Assembly (NCBI GenBank): GCA_963921255.3 | Contig: CAWUEW020000003.1 | Coordinates: 1,240,001 to 1,304,000 of the forward strand | Direction: 5' to 3' | Origin: JANSYL01 sp963921255 | Lineage (GTDB): Bacteria; Pseudomonadota; Alphaproteobacteria; Rhodobacterales; Rhodobacteraceae | DNA: 64,000 nt | Shown: positions 25,341 through 34,230 of the stretch, one piece after another | Layout of the letters: the number at the start of each line of letters is the position of its first letter | How positions within the stretch are numbered: the first letter of the stretch is position 1 | Position numbers and translations under genes: made by a program | Notes under the pieces: model-generated | Database searches by the model: none | Told to the model about the DNA's origin: nothing | The model's input: the letters and a program-made list of their open reading frames with translations, nothing else

Positions 25341-26162
25341 ATGTGCGATATCTGTGTAATGAACAGCGTGAAAGACAGGATGCTTTCGCGCCGAAGTTTC
25401 TTCAAGGGCAGCGCGGCCGCGGCCGTGGGCGCGGTGGCGGCAGGGGGGGTGACAACGACACCGGCCCTGGCAGGTGGACACGGTGGCGTCGTCGATATGA
25501 CCCATGTGCTGGACGAAACGTTCCCGACCTTCTTTGGCACCCCGGGGATCGCCTATGACAAGACCTTCGATTTCGCCGAGTCCGGGTTCAACCTCTACAA
25601 CCTGACGATCATGGAGCATACGGGCACGCATATTGATGCGCCGCTTCATTTCAGTGCGGATGGCCAGTCGGTCGCCGAGATTCCGGTTGGAAATCTGGTG
25701 TGCCCGCTGGTCAAGATCGACATTGCCGCGCGTGCCGCCGAAGACGCGGATACGCAGGTGACACCGGACGACCTTCAGGCCTGGATCGACGCGAACGGCG
25801 ATATCCCCGACGGCGCCTGCGTGGCGATGTATTCGGGGTGGGGTGAAAAAGTACACACCGAGGCGTTCCGGAACGCAGATGGCGACGGCGCCCTGCATTT
25901 CCCAGGGTTCCATGTTGAAGCCGCCCAGATGCTGATGGAGGCCACCGGCGCGGTGTCGATCGGGGTCGATACCCTGTCGCTCGACCACGGGATTTCGGCC
26001 GATTTCGCCACCCATTACGCGTGGCTGCCCACGAACCGCTACGGCATCGAAAACCTCGCGGGTTTGGCGGACATGCCTGCCGCAGGTGCGACCTTGATCG
26101 TGGGGGCGCCCAAGACGGGCAAAGGCACCGGTGGTCCGGCGCGCATCTTCGGGATGGTCTGA
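25341..26162 (+). CDS. Tat-exported cyclase family hydrolase (kynurenine formamidase-like)
   Basis: 273 residues. A twin-arginine signal (LSRRSFFKGSAAAAVGAVAAG) is followed by a cyclase-family domain with the metal motif HTGTHIDAPLHF (HxGTHxDxPxH). Members are metal-dependent amidohydrolases such as kynurenine formamidase and isatin hydrolase; the substrate here is not known. Export to the periplasm is predicted. It lies between ureB and ureC, with an AhpD-like gene directly after. Confidence 0.85.
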   Translation: MCDICVMNSVKDRMLSRRSFFKGSAAAAVGAVAAGGVTTTPALAGGHGGVVDMTHVLDETFPTFFGTPGIAYDKTFDFAESGFNLYNLTIMEHTGTHIDAPLHFSADGQSVAEIPVGNLVCPLVKIDIAARAAEDADTQVTPDDLQAWIDANGDIPDGACVAMYSGWGEKVHTEAFRNADGDGALHFPGFHVEAAQMLMEATGAVSIGVDTLSLDHGISADFATHYAWLPTNRYGIENLAGLADMPAAGATLIVGAPKTGKGTGGPARIFGMV

Positions 26163-26165
26163 GCG

Positions 26166-26561
26166 ATGGGGACGGTCCGGCTTCTGAGCGACGAGGAACT
26201 GAGCCCCGAAGCCCGGGCCGTCTTCGACGAAATCCGGGCCGTCCGCGGCACGGATTACGTGAACAATTTCTGGCGGGCCCTGGCCCATGATCCTGCAACG
26301 CTCCGCGCCACGTGGGAGCGGTTGAAGGACGTGATGGCCCCGGGCGCGTTGGACCCGTTGGTCAAGGAAATGCTGTATGTCGCCGTGTCCACTGCGAATG
26401 GCTGTTCCTACTGCGTCCACAGCCACACCGCGGCTGCCAAGGCCAAGGGCATGACGCCCGACCAACATGGCGAGATGCTGGCCGTCATCGGGATGGCCAT
26501 GCAAACCAACGGGTTGGTGACGGGCCTGCAGGTCGACGTGGATGAGGGGTTCAAGGCGTGA
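26166..26561 (+). CDS. Carboxymuconolactone decarboxylase / AhpD-like protein
   Basis: 131 residues with the AhpD core VKEMLYVAVSTANGCSYCVHSH (the CSYC redox pair plus His). It is likely a thiol peroxidase or reductase. It starts 3 bases after the cyclase gene and overlaps the next by 4, so it belongs to the same operon. Confidence 0.85.
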   Translation: MGTVRLLSDEELSPEARAVFDEIRAVRGTDYVNNFWRALAHDPATLRATWERLKDVMAPGALDPLVKEMLYVAVSTANGCSYCVHSHTAAAKAKGMTPDQHGEMLAVIGMAMQTNGLVTGLQVDVDEGFKA

Positions 26562-27682
26562 GCGACCCAACGACCCCGAACACGCCACCCGATCCCGTGA
26601 CCGAGAAGGTCGTGGCCGATGAGGTCAGTTTTCGCGCGCGGGCGCTTGAACTCGACATGCGCGAACGCGTGGACCAGAACACCCGTGAGCGACTTGATGC
26701 GACTGCGAATTTTGTTGGGATCGTCGCCGCGGTCGTGTTCGGGATCTTTGGTCTTGGGACGTATCTTTTGGTCCAAAGCCTGGTGGGGGGCGAGGTTCGG
26801 ACCCAATTGTCGGAGCGTCTGGGTGTCCTTGAAGCCGACGTCGCCCGGTCAATCGATGATCAGGGCCGGACCGTCACGGCCTCTGTCGATGCGGAAATCG
26901 AGCGGATGAACGTGGAACTGGAAGCCACGGTCGCGGAGCTGGAGGCGGCGGTTGCCGCCCTCGAAGCGGAACGGTCCCTTGCGACCTTGCTGCCGCTGGT
27001 TGTCGGTGAAGCCATCGACATCGACAGTGAGGGCCCCCCGATCGCCGGTGCCGGCCCAACCTATTCCGAGCAACTTGTGATCGACGCTATGTCCCAGATC
27101 GCGCCTGCGGTGGAAAACCTGGATGGATTTGCCTTCGACCTCGCCGCACGCCGGATTGAGCGTATTCTCGATGTGTTTTGGGAGCGCGGGCGTTACTTCG
27201 AGATGCACGAAATCCTGAACGCCATGTCGCCCGAGCTCCAACTGCGCCTGCTTGGCCATCCGACCCAGGGCATACTCTATACGGTGTCGGACGGGCTGGC
27301 TTCGGAACTGTTGCAGGAAGGGGCGCTTCCGCCGTCGCGGCGCGGTGTTCTGAACCGTGTGCTTGATCAGAACGTGCGACCCGACGAATTCGCGGCCGTT
27401 CCGATGGCAATCCTTACGGTCTTTGTGGTGGCGGACGACCTCGGGTGGACCCATGCGGATGTCGGCGATGAATTGAGGCGCCACGCCAGCCGGTGGACCG
27501 AGTTCGAGGCCATCTTCCTGTACAATCAGGTGTGCTACATCGCAGACGACCTGCCTGACGATTTGGCGCAAGCGTCAGACCTGGACCGCGATCTGCGCGA
27601 TCGCCTTGTTGCCCTGTCCGCCGTTTTTTCTGACGCGCCTCTTCAACAAGTGTGTAGCGGATTCAGCTATGACACGGATTAG
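26558..27682 (+). CDS. Membrane-anchored coiled-coil protein, hypothetical
   Basis: 374 residues. An acidic N-terminus is followed by one membrane helix (about 50-70, ATANFVGIVAAVVFGIFGLG), a coiled coil (about 95-140) and a helical C-terminal domain of unknown type (WERGRYFEMHEILNAM, LQLRLLGHPTQG). GTG start overlapping the upstream stop. No family recognised. It precedes ureC, with an 88-base gap. Confidence 0.65.
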   Translation: MSDPTTPNTPPDPVTEKVVADEVSFRARALELDMRERVDQNTRERLDATANFVGIVAAVVFGIFGLGTYLLVQSLVGGEVRTQLSERLGVLEADVARSIDDQGRTVTASVDAEIERMNVELEATVAELEAAVAALEAERSLATLLPLVVGEAIDIDSEGPPIAGAGPTYSEQLVIDAMSQIAPAVENLDGFAFDLAARRIERILDVFWERGRYFEMHEILNAMSPELQLRLLGHPTQGILYTVSDGLASELLQEGALPPSRRGVLNRVLDQNVRPDEFAAVPMAILTVFVVADDLGWTHADVGDELRRHASRWTEFEAIFLYNQVCYIADDLPDDLAQASDLDRDLRDRLVALSAVFSDAPLQQVCSGFSYDTD

Positions 27683-27770
27683 AAAGCCCTTTTTCAAACC
27701 ACCATCATCTGGCCAAGGCGCCGCGTCGCAGCCTCGGTTTCGCAACCGACCCAGTCAATAGGACCCGAAC

Positions 27771-29480
27771 ATGCCCACCCAAATCCCCCGCACCACCTAT
27801 GCCGACATGTATGGCCCGACCACTGGCGACCGTGTCCGGCTGGCCGATACGGACCTGATCATCGAGGTGGAAAAGGACCTCACCACCTATGGCGAAGAGG
27901 TCAAATTCGGTGGCGGCAAGGTGATCCGCGACGGGATGGGTCAAAGCCAGATCACCCGGGCCGAAGGATCGGTGGACACAGTTATTACCTATGCGCTGAT
28001 CGTGGACCATTCGGGCATCTACAAGGCGGATGTCGGCCTACGGGATGGAATGATTGTCGGGATCGGGAAGGCGGGCAATCCCGATACGCAGCCGGGCGTG
28101 GACATTATCATCGGGCCAGGGACAGAGGCCCTGGCGGGCGAGGGGCGCATTCTGACCGCGGGCGGGTTTGGTGCGCATATCCACTTCATCTGTCCGCAGC
28201 AGATCGAGGATGCGCTGCATTCGGGTGTGACGACCATGTTGGGCGGCGGCACGGGGCCGGCGCACGGAACGCTCGCCACAACCTGTACGCCCGGTCCATG
28301 GCATATCGGGCGCATGCTGCAGGCCGTCGATGGCGTGCCGGTGAATATTGGTCTCAGTTCCAAGGGAAACGCGTCGCGGCCCGAGGCGCTGGTCGAAATG
28401 GTCACCGCGGGCGCCTGTGCCATGAAGCTGCACGAAGATTGGGGCACGACGCCGGGCGCGATCGATTGCTGCCTGTCGGTGGCCGATGACATGGACGTTC
28501 AGGTCATGATCCACACCGACACGCTGAACGAGTCGGGCTTCGTGGAAAACACGCTGAAGGCCATAGGCGACCGCACCATCCACGCCTTCCACACCGAAGG
28601 GGCAGGGGGCGGCCACGCGCCGGACATCATGAAGGTCGTGGGATATCAGAATATCCTGCCGTCTTCGACGAACCCAACCATGCCCTATACGGTCAACACG
28701 CTGGAAGAGCATCTCGACATGCTGATGGTGTGCCACCACCTCGACAAGGCGATCCCGGAAGATGTGGCCTTTGCCGAAAGCCGCATACGGAAGGAAACCA
28801 TCGCGGCCGAAGACATCCTGCACGACATGGGTGCGTTTTCGGTGATGGCCTCTGACAGTCAGGCCATGGGCCGGGTGGGGGAAGTCATCATTCGGACGTG
28901 GCAGACCGCCGACAAGATGAAGAAGCAGCGCGGTCGTCTGTCCGAAGAAACCGGCGACAACGACAACGCGCGCGTCAAACGTTACGTGTCGAAATACACC
29001 ATCAACCCGGCCATCGTGCACGGCATGTCCAAGCACATCGGCTCGGTCGAGGTGGGCAAACGCGCCGATCTGTGCCTCTGGGACACGGCGTTTTTCGGGG
29101 TGAAACCCGAGATGGTCCTGATTGGGGGCACGATCGCCATGGCGCAGATGGGCGACCCGAACGCCTCGATCCCGACGCCACAGCCGGTCTATTCCCGTCC
29201 CATGTTCGGGGCGTTTGGCCGCTCGATGGAGCGGTCCTCGGTGACCTTTGTCAGTCAGGCCGCGCAGGCTGCGGGCATCGGGGCCAGCCTGGGCCTGGCC
29301 AAGGATACGATCGCGGTTGAAGGCATCCGCGGCGTGACCAAATCCGACATGATCCACAACGCGGCGACACCCGAAGTTGAGGTGCACCCAGAGACCTATG
29401 AGGTCCGCGCGGATGGCGAGTTGCTGACCTGCGAACCGGCCAAGGAATTGCCCATGGCACAGCGGTATTTCATGTATTGA
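27771..29480 (+). CDS. ureC: Urease alpha subunit
   Basis: 569 residues, the catalytic subunit. The nickel-bridging Lys219 is in MKLHEDWG, metal-site His136 and His138 are in GAHIHFICPQQ, and the flap Cys/His lie in MVCHHLD. SDSQAMGRVGE carries the remaining Asp ligand. The usual GGIDTH before the first His pair reads GGFGAH here, a mild deviation. ureE, ureF and ureG do not follow. Confidence 0.96.
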   Translation: MPTQIPRTTYADMYGPTTGDRVRLADTDLIIEVEKDLTTYGEEVKFGGGKVIRDGMGQSQITRAEGSVDTVITYALIVDHSGIYKADVGLRDGMIVGIGKAGNPDTQPGVDIIIGPGTEALAGEGRILTAGGFGAHIHFICPQQIEDALHSGVTTMLGGGTGPAHGTLATTCTPGPWHIGRMLQAVDGVPVNIGLSSKGNASRPEALVEMVTAGACAMKLHEDWGTTPGAIDCCLSVADDMDVQVMIHTDTLNESGFVENTLKAIGDRTIHAFHTEGAGGGHAPDIMKVVGYQNILPSSTNPTMPYTVNTLEEHLDMLMVCHHLDKAIPEDVAFAESRIRKETIAAEDILHDMGAFSVMASDSQAMGRVGEVIIRTWQTADKMKKQRGRLSEETGDNDNARVKRYVSKYTINPAIVHGMSKHIGSVEVGKRADLCLWDTAFFGVKPEMVLIGGTIAMAQMGDPNASIPTPQPVYSRPMFGAFGRSMERSSVTFVSQAAQAAGIGASLGLAKDTIAVEGIRGVTKSDMIHNAATPEVEVHPETYEVRADGELLTCEPAKELPMAQRYFMY

Positions 29481-29604
29481 CCGACGCTTAGCCCCCTCTT
29501 GGGCATCTCACGCGTTCGTGAATTTCCTTGCTTTACGCAGGGGAAAGGCTCAGCCTGTGGCTAACGCAAGGGTTGAAAACAGCCCGGCGGAAGGGGGGAA
29601 TACA

Positions 29605-30213
29605 ATGACGGCACTCACACGCACTGGCGGACTCCGCCCGAATGTCATGCACGCAATCTGGGGGTTGATCGTCTCGATCTGCGTATTGGCGGCAGCGCCG
29701 GCCGTGGCCGACAACAGCTGCCTTTGGGCATTTGACAACGATTGTGACGAGCCGGGTATTGGAACCGGCCTTTGCGCCGCTGGTACAGATGACGCGGATT
29801 GTCGCCCGGGCAGCGGCGGTGGGTCTTCGTCTGGATTGGCAAACCCGTGCCCCTTCACCAATGATGGGGATTGCGACGAGCCGAACGGCCTGAACCTGTG
29901 TGCCTGGGGCACCGACACCGCCGATTGCTCGAACCCCAACTCGAACTTCGGCAACGGCAGCGGCTTTGCGGGTGTGCGCCCGACAACGCCGGCGCGTCCG
30001 ATCATTCCAAGCACGCAGGAAGGGCGCAATCTTCAGATCGCGCTGAATTACTTTGGGTTCAATGCCGGTGTCGTAGACGGCCAGGTCGGGCGTCGCACGC
30101 GCGCGGCGATTGAGCGCTACCAGGCCTCGCAAGGATATCCGATCAATGGCCGCAATCTGACGCCCGATCAATCGGAGTTCCTTTTGGGTGCGCCATTTCC
30201 CCCGTTCCCGTAG
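29605..30213 (+). CDS. Secreted Cys-rich protein with peptidoglycan-binding domain
   Basis: 202 residues. A long N-terminal signal ends near AAPAVADN. Two tandem Cys-rich repeats follow (CLWAFDNDCDEPG...C...TDDADC and CPFTNDGDCDEPN...C...TDTADC), then a peptidoglycan-binding-like domain (LQIALNYFGFNAGVVDGQVG, RRTRAAIERYQ). Start at 29605 because AAGGGGGG precedes it by a good distance; a GTG at 29518 has no such site. It is likely anchored to the cell wall in the periplasm. Function unknown. Confidence 0.7.
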   Translation: MTALTRTGGLRPNVMHAIWGLIVSICVLAAAPAVADNSCLWAFDNDCDEPGIGTGLCAAGTDDADCRPGSGGGSSSGLANPCPFTNDGDCDEPNGLNLCAWGTDTADCSNPNSNFGNGSGFAGVRPTTPARPIIPSTQEGRNLQIALNYFGFNAGVVDGQVGRRTRAAIERYQASQGYPINGRNLTPDQSEFLLGAPFPPFP

Positions 30214-30650
30214 CGTTGCACCCTGTGCGGAAGCGCCGCCCATCGACAGGGTTCAGCCGTTGGTGCGGGTTGCCGCCAACGGCCAGTCCCCGGGAAGGCC
30301 GGAGGACCAGGGCCTCCCATCCGAAAGCGCGCGCCGAGGTCTGACCGCTGTCGGGCCGGCCCCGGTCGCCGCCATTGTGGACCTGTTCTGGGTCGGATGT
30401 TGCACGCGATCGAAGGGGCGGCAGGACACGCCCTGGCCCGCTGACAAAGCCGGTTACGATTCGATGCCTGGGCGCGGGCGGCGTCCGGGCCGATCTGCCG
30501 TCTCTCCCCCGTTTTCGGGCGGCACGCCCGCTGAATGCCCAATTCTGCATCACGATTGAAACCGGCAAAGCCCCTGTCATCATTGGAGTTTCCACCTCGC
30601 GTCGTGACCCGCGGCAAAAAAGTCTTGCCAAACCAAACCCCCGCGGCCTA
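30214..30650. other. Noncoding stretch before the ABC operon
   Basis: Between the Cys-rich protein gene and the ABC operon, I see no gene with family character or a plausible ribosome binding site. Open frames in it are GC-driven shadows. The only signal is weak promoter-like spacing near its end: TTGCCA at 30625-30630, with a poor -10 match near 30649. Confidence 0.5.
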
Positions 30651-30678
30651 GCGTTTTTGCAAGCGTGTGCAAAAACGC
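30651..30678. promoter_or_regulatory. Perfect palindrome, candidate LacI-family operator
   Basis: Arms GCGTTTTTGCA and TGCAAAAACGC (11 of 11 matched) flank AGCGTG, so the symmetry axis falls on CG, as in LacI/GalR operators. It ends 26 bases before the ABC ATPase start codon and would overlap the weak -10 region. The LacI-type gene at the operon's end (37255) is the natural candidate to bind it. Confidence 0.6.
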
Positions 30679-30704
30679 ATTGAACCCAACGCGGGGGGCC
30701 GAAT

Positions 30705-31754
30705 ATGGCAGAGATTACGTTGCGCGGAGTGTGCAAACGTTGGGGGAGTTTCATCGGTGTCGATGACTTCAACCTGACAATTGCAGACCGAGAGTTCCTG
30801 GTTTTGCTCGGGCCGTCGGGCTGCGGGAAGACCACCACGATGCGGATGATCGCCGGGTTGGAAGATCCGACCGAAGGCACGATCATGATCGGCGACAAGG
30901 ATGTGACCCATCTCGATCCCAAGGATCGCGACGTGGCCATGGTGTTTCAGAGCTACGCGCTCTATCCGAACATGTCGGTCTACGAGAACATCCGCTTCCC
31001 CCTGAAAGTGCGCGGCGTCGACCCAAGCACCCATGACGAAAAGGTGCGGCGGGCCTCGGCCATGGTCGAACTGGACGAGTTTCTCGAACGCAAGCCCGCG
31101 GCGTTGTCCGGCGGTCAGCGGCAGCGGGTTGCCCTGGCGCGGGCCATCGTGCGCGAGCCGAACGTGTTCCTCATGGACGAGCCGCTGTCGAACCTCGATG
31201 CCAAGCTGCGGGTGTCGACCCGGGCGCAGATCAAGCACCTCAGCCACGAGATCGGGGTCACCACGATTTACGTGACCCACGACCAGATCGAAGCCATGAC
31301 CCTGGCCGATCGTGTCGTCGTCATGAAAAACGGCGTGGTGCAGCAGGTCGGCAGCCCGACCGATATCTACGACCATCCGGCCAATACCTTCGTGGCCAGC
31401 TTCATCGGCAACCCGGCCATGAACCTGATCGACGGGACGCTGAAGGGCGGCACGTTCGAGGCGGCGGACACCAACATTCCGGGCCTGTCCGGTGCCGATG
31501 GCAAGGTCACCCTGGGCTTCCGCGCCGAGGATGCCAGCGTCGTCGAGAGCGGCGGCCAGATCAATGCGCCGATCTACACGCTGGAGCTTTTGGGCGACGC
31601 GACCATGGTGACGGTCCGCATCGACGGAACGCTCGTCAGCGTGCGCGCCGACAAGAACTTCCGGGGCGAGATTGACGAGACCGTGTCAATCGCGATTCCA
31701 ACCGAGATTTGCCACCTGTTTGACGGCTCAAGCGGGGAGCGGATGGAGGCCTGA
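30705..31754 (+). CDS. Sugar ABC transporter ATP-binding protein (MalK/UgpC-like)
   Basis: 349 residues. Walker A GPSGCGKTT, signature LSGGQRQRVALARA, Walker B VFLMDEPLSNLD and the D-loop/H-loop VTHDQIEAMTLADR are all present, followed by a C-terminal TOBE-type domain (about 240-349). This is the CUT1 ATPase type that powers carbohydrate or polyol uptake. First gene of the operon. Substrate unknown. Confidence 0.93.
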   Translation: MAEITLRGVCKRWGSFIGVDDFNLTIADREFLVLLGPSGCGKTTTMRMIAGLEDPTEGTIMIGDKDVTHLDPKDRDVAMVFQSYALYPNMSVYENIRFPLKVRGVDPSTHDEKVRRASAMVELDEFLERKPAALSGGQRQRVALARAIVREPNVFLMDEPLSNLDAKLRVSTRAQIKHLSHEIGVTTIYVTHDQIEAMTLADRVVVMKNGVVQQVGSPTDIYDHPANTFVASFIGNPAMNLIDGTLKGGTFEAADTNIPGLSGADGKVTLGFRAEDASVVESGGQINAPIYTLELLGDATMVTVRIDGTLVSVRADKNFRGEIDETVSIAIPTEICHLFDGSSGERMEA

Positions 31755-31770
31755 GGCCTCATTGCAGAAT

Positions 31771-31794
31771 CTTCCGGCCCGTCGAGGCCGGAGG
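31771..31794 (+). other. Hairpin between ATPase and binding-protein genes
   Basis: Arms CTTCCGGCC and GGCCGGAGG form a 9-bp stem (one G-U pair) with loop CGTCGA. No T-run follows, so it is more likely an RNA-processing or stabilising hairpin than a full terminator. Confidence 0.4.
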
Positions 31795-31854
31795 CAAAAC
31801 GGCGGGTGTGTGATTGCAAGGCACATCCGTTCATCGAACCACAGGGAGACTACG

Positions 31855-33111
31855 ATGTTCGTAAAAAACTTTGCCATTGCAGGGGCTTTCGCAAGCCTGA
31901 TGGCGACCTCGGCTCTGGCCGGCGGTCATGGCGCGGCGTGCGGCCCCGAAGGCCAGTCGATCCGCATTCTGGCCAGCGACTTCCCGGCGATCCACGCCGT
32001 TGCTGGCACGGCTGAAGAAAACTGCGCCGGTGCCGCGTCCGAGTTCGTGCGCAACCACACCACCACCGCGCGCGAGATCATGAACGCCGCCCTGACGCCC
32101 AACCCGTCGGAATACAGCTCGGTCATCGTCGCAAACTCGACCCTGACGCAGCTGATGAACGACGGCCTGGTGCGTCCGCTCAACGATCTTGTTGCGGCCT
32201 ACGGCGACAACATCCCGTCGAACCTGCAGATCACCATCGGCGGTGACGTGATGGCGATCGCATTCATGGCGAACTCGCAGCACCTCTATGCGCGCACCGA
32301 CGTGCTGGAAGCGGCCGGCGTCGATGGCGTGCCGTCCACCTATGAAGAAATGCTGGCGGCGGCCGAGGCCATTCGTGCGGCAGGCATCATGGAAAACCCG
32401 ATCGTCGCAAACATGCAGGTCGGCTGGAACATCGGTGAAACCTTCAACACCATCTTCCTTGCCCATGGCGGTCAGTTCTTTGAACCCGGCACCGCGAACC
32501 CGGCGATCAACAGCGAAGCCGGCATCGCCACGCTGGAAATGATGGCGCGCATCGCCGAATACGCCCATCCCGATCACCTGAGCCAGGCGTCCAACGAAAC
32601 CCAGGCCGCCTGGGAAGCGGGTCAAGCCGCGCTCGGCCTGATGTGGGGCTCGCGCGGTGCCGTGATCCTCGACGACGAGGGCTCGACCCCCGAAGTGACC
32701 GAAAACACCGTTCTGGCCTCGGCGCCAAGCGTTGAGGGTATCGGTGTTCCGGGCGCAACGCTCTGGTGGGATGGCTTCACGATCGCGGCCAATGTGTCGG
32801 ATGAAGAAGCAGAAGCCACGTTCGCGGCTCTGGCCAGCGCCCTGACCCCGGAAATGGTCATGGCCAACAACGACGACGCTGTTTGGCTGCTGGAAGGCTT
32901 CCAGCCGGGCCGCGCAGCGGCAGGCGTTTCGGCCACGGCACAGGGCGGCGCAATGCCGTACCCGATGGAGCCTCAGATGGGCCTTCTGCACAACGCACTG
33001 GGCGCAGAACTGTCTGACTTCATGCAGGGCAACGAAACCGCCGAGCAGGCGCTGGCGGATGTGGAAGCGGCCTATATCACGACCGCAACCGAAGCCGGCT
33101 TCCTCGAGTAA
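31855..33111 (+). CDS. Extracellular solute-binding protein
   Basis: 418 residues. A Sec signal peptide (about 1-22, ATSALAGG) precedes a type 1 sugar-binding-protein fold (NPSEYSSVIVANSTLTQLMNDG, WWDGFTIAANVSDEEAEA). It captures the substrate in the periplasm for the permease pair. Start at 31855 with AGGGAG before it. No lipobox, so it is soluble in the periplasm. Ligand cannot be deduced. Confidence 0.9.
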   Translation: MFVKNFAIAGAFASLMATSALAGGHGAACGPEGQSIRILASDFPAIHAVAGTAEENCAGAASEFVRNHTTTAREIMNAALTPNPSEYSSVIVANSTLTQLMNDGLVRPLNDLVAAYGDNIPSNLQITIGGDVMAIAFMANSQHLYARTDVLEAAGVDGVPSTYEEMLAAAEAIRAAGIMENPIVANMQVGWNIGETFNTIFLAHGGQFFEPGTANPAINSEAGIATLEMMARIAEYAHPDHLSQASNETQAAWEAGQAALGLMWGSRGAVILDDEGSTPEVTENTVLASAPSVEGIGVPGATLWWDGFTIAANVSDEEAEATFAALASALTPEMVMANNDDAVWLLEGFQPGRAAAGVSATAQGGAMPYPMEPQMGLLHNALGAELSDFMQGNETAEQALADVEAAYITTATEAGFLE

Positions 33112-33123
33112 GCCTTTCTCCCA

Positions 33124-33150
33124 GGTGGGGTCCCATGCCGGGGCCCCGCC
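33124..33150 (+). other. Hairpin downstream of the binding-protein gene
   Basis: An 11-bp stem with two G-U pairs (GGTGGGGTCCC with GGGGCCCCGCC) and loop ATGCC lies in the 72-base gap before the first permease gene. Hairpins here in sugar ABC operons stabilise the binding-protein mRNA so it is made in excess. Confidence 0.45.
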
Positions 33151-33183
33151 ACCCCCCCCATCCGATCCGGACGAGGACGCGCC

Positions 33184-34215
33184 ATGAAGCATAAGACCTT
33201 TTTCTGGTTTATCCTGCCGACGCTGACGGCGATGATCCTCTTCATCGCGCTGCCCATTGTCTCGGTCGTGATCCAGTCACTGCATGTTGAACACGAACAG
33301 GTACTGGTGACGGTCGAAAACTGCGGGCCCTTCGGCTGTACGGAATCCGTCGCCGTCGATCAGGAGGCTACGGACGCGTTGCGAGACGACGCCCCTCTTG
33401 GCCGCTTCAACGGGTTGGGCACCTATGCCAACCGCGCGCACCTGGCCACCGCCGAAATCAGCGAGCTTTGGCAAACCACGGCCACGATGGGCGAATTCTT
33501 CGACCGGGTGATGAGCTTGCCCTTCTACCGCGCGCTGGCCTTCACGCTGACCTATACCTTCGTGGTCACGCCGTTTGTGCTGGTCCTCGGCCTCGCCATC
33601 GCGGTCGGGGTGAACAATCTGCCGCGCATGTTCAAGGGCCTGACGGTCTTCATGTCGCTCCTGCCGATGATGGTGCCGCCGGTTGTGGGCGCGCTGATCT
33701 TGCTGTGGATGGTCGACGCGGAAGGCATCATTGGCGCCACCATTCAGAACATCTTTAACGATCCAAACCTCAGTATCCGGGCCTCCGGTCCGCTGATGTG
33801 GATCATGCTGATCGTCTACGGCATCTGGTCGTCGATCCCGTTCAGCTTCATCGTTTTCTACGCGGGCCTGCAAACCGTGCCGCAAGACACCACCGAAGCC
33901 GCCCGCATCGACGGCGCGTCCAAGTGGCAAACCATGCGCCACGTGATCGTGCCGCATCTCATGCCGCTCGTGGTCTTCATCACGCTGATCCAGTTGATGG
34001 ACAACTTCCGCGTCTTTGAGCCGATCGTCAGTTTCCAGGCGCAGGCGTATGCCCAGTCGCTGAGCTGGATCATCTTCAACGACCTGCGCGAATCCGGGAA
34101 CCCGCTCTATGGCTCGGCCGGCGCAACCTCGGTCCTGACCATCATCGGGGTCGTGATCCTGCTGTCACCGGTGCTTGTGCAGACGTACCGCGATTTCACC
34201 CGCAAGAGCCACTAA
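33184..34215 (+). CDS. Sugar ABC transporter permease (MalF-like)
   Basis: 343 residues, about six helices. The EAA loop TEAARIDGASKWQTMRHVIVP contacts the ATPase. Between helix 1 and helix 2 there is an unusually long, soluble insert (about 33-110) with two Cys and many acidic residues; MalF of E. coli also has a long periplasmic loop (P2) there or nearby. Forms a heterodimer with the next permease. Confidence 0.9.
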   Translation: MKHKTFFWFILPTLTAMILFIALPIVSVVIQSLHVEHEQVLVTVENCGPFGCTESVAVDQEATDALRDDAPLGRFNGLGTYANRAHLATAEISELWQTTATMGEFFDRVMSLPFYRALAFTLTYTFVVTPFVLVLGLAIAVGVNNLPRMFKGLTVFMSLLPMMVPPVVGALILLWMVDAEGIIGATIQNIFNDPNLSIRASGPLMWIMLIVYGIWSSIPFSFIVFYAGLQTVPQDTTEAARIDGASKWQTMRHVIVPHLMPLVVFITLIQLMDNFRVFEPIVSFQAQAYAQSLSWIIFNDLRESGNPLYGSAGATSVLTIIGVVILLSPVLVQTYRDFTRKSH

Positions 34216-34230
34216 GGGGGAGCTTCAGAC

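Noticed and set aside
28038..29387. Minus-strand frame opposite ureC (449 residues)
   Set aside because: Mirror of a strongly conserved gene; composition artefact of high GC.
30168..30617. Minus-strand 149-residue frame in the gap before the ABC operon
   Set aside because: Low-complexity Arg/Pro/Gly sequence, no ribosome site, no matching pattern; the gap looks noncoding.
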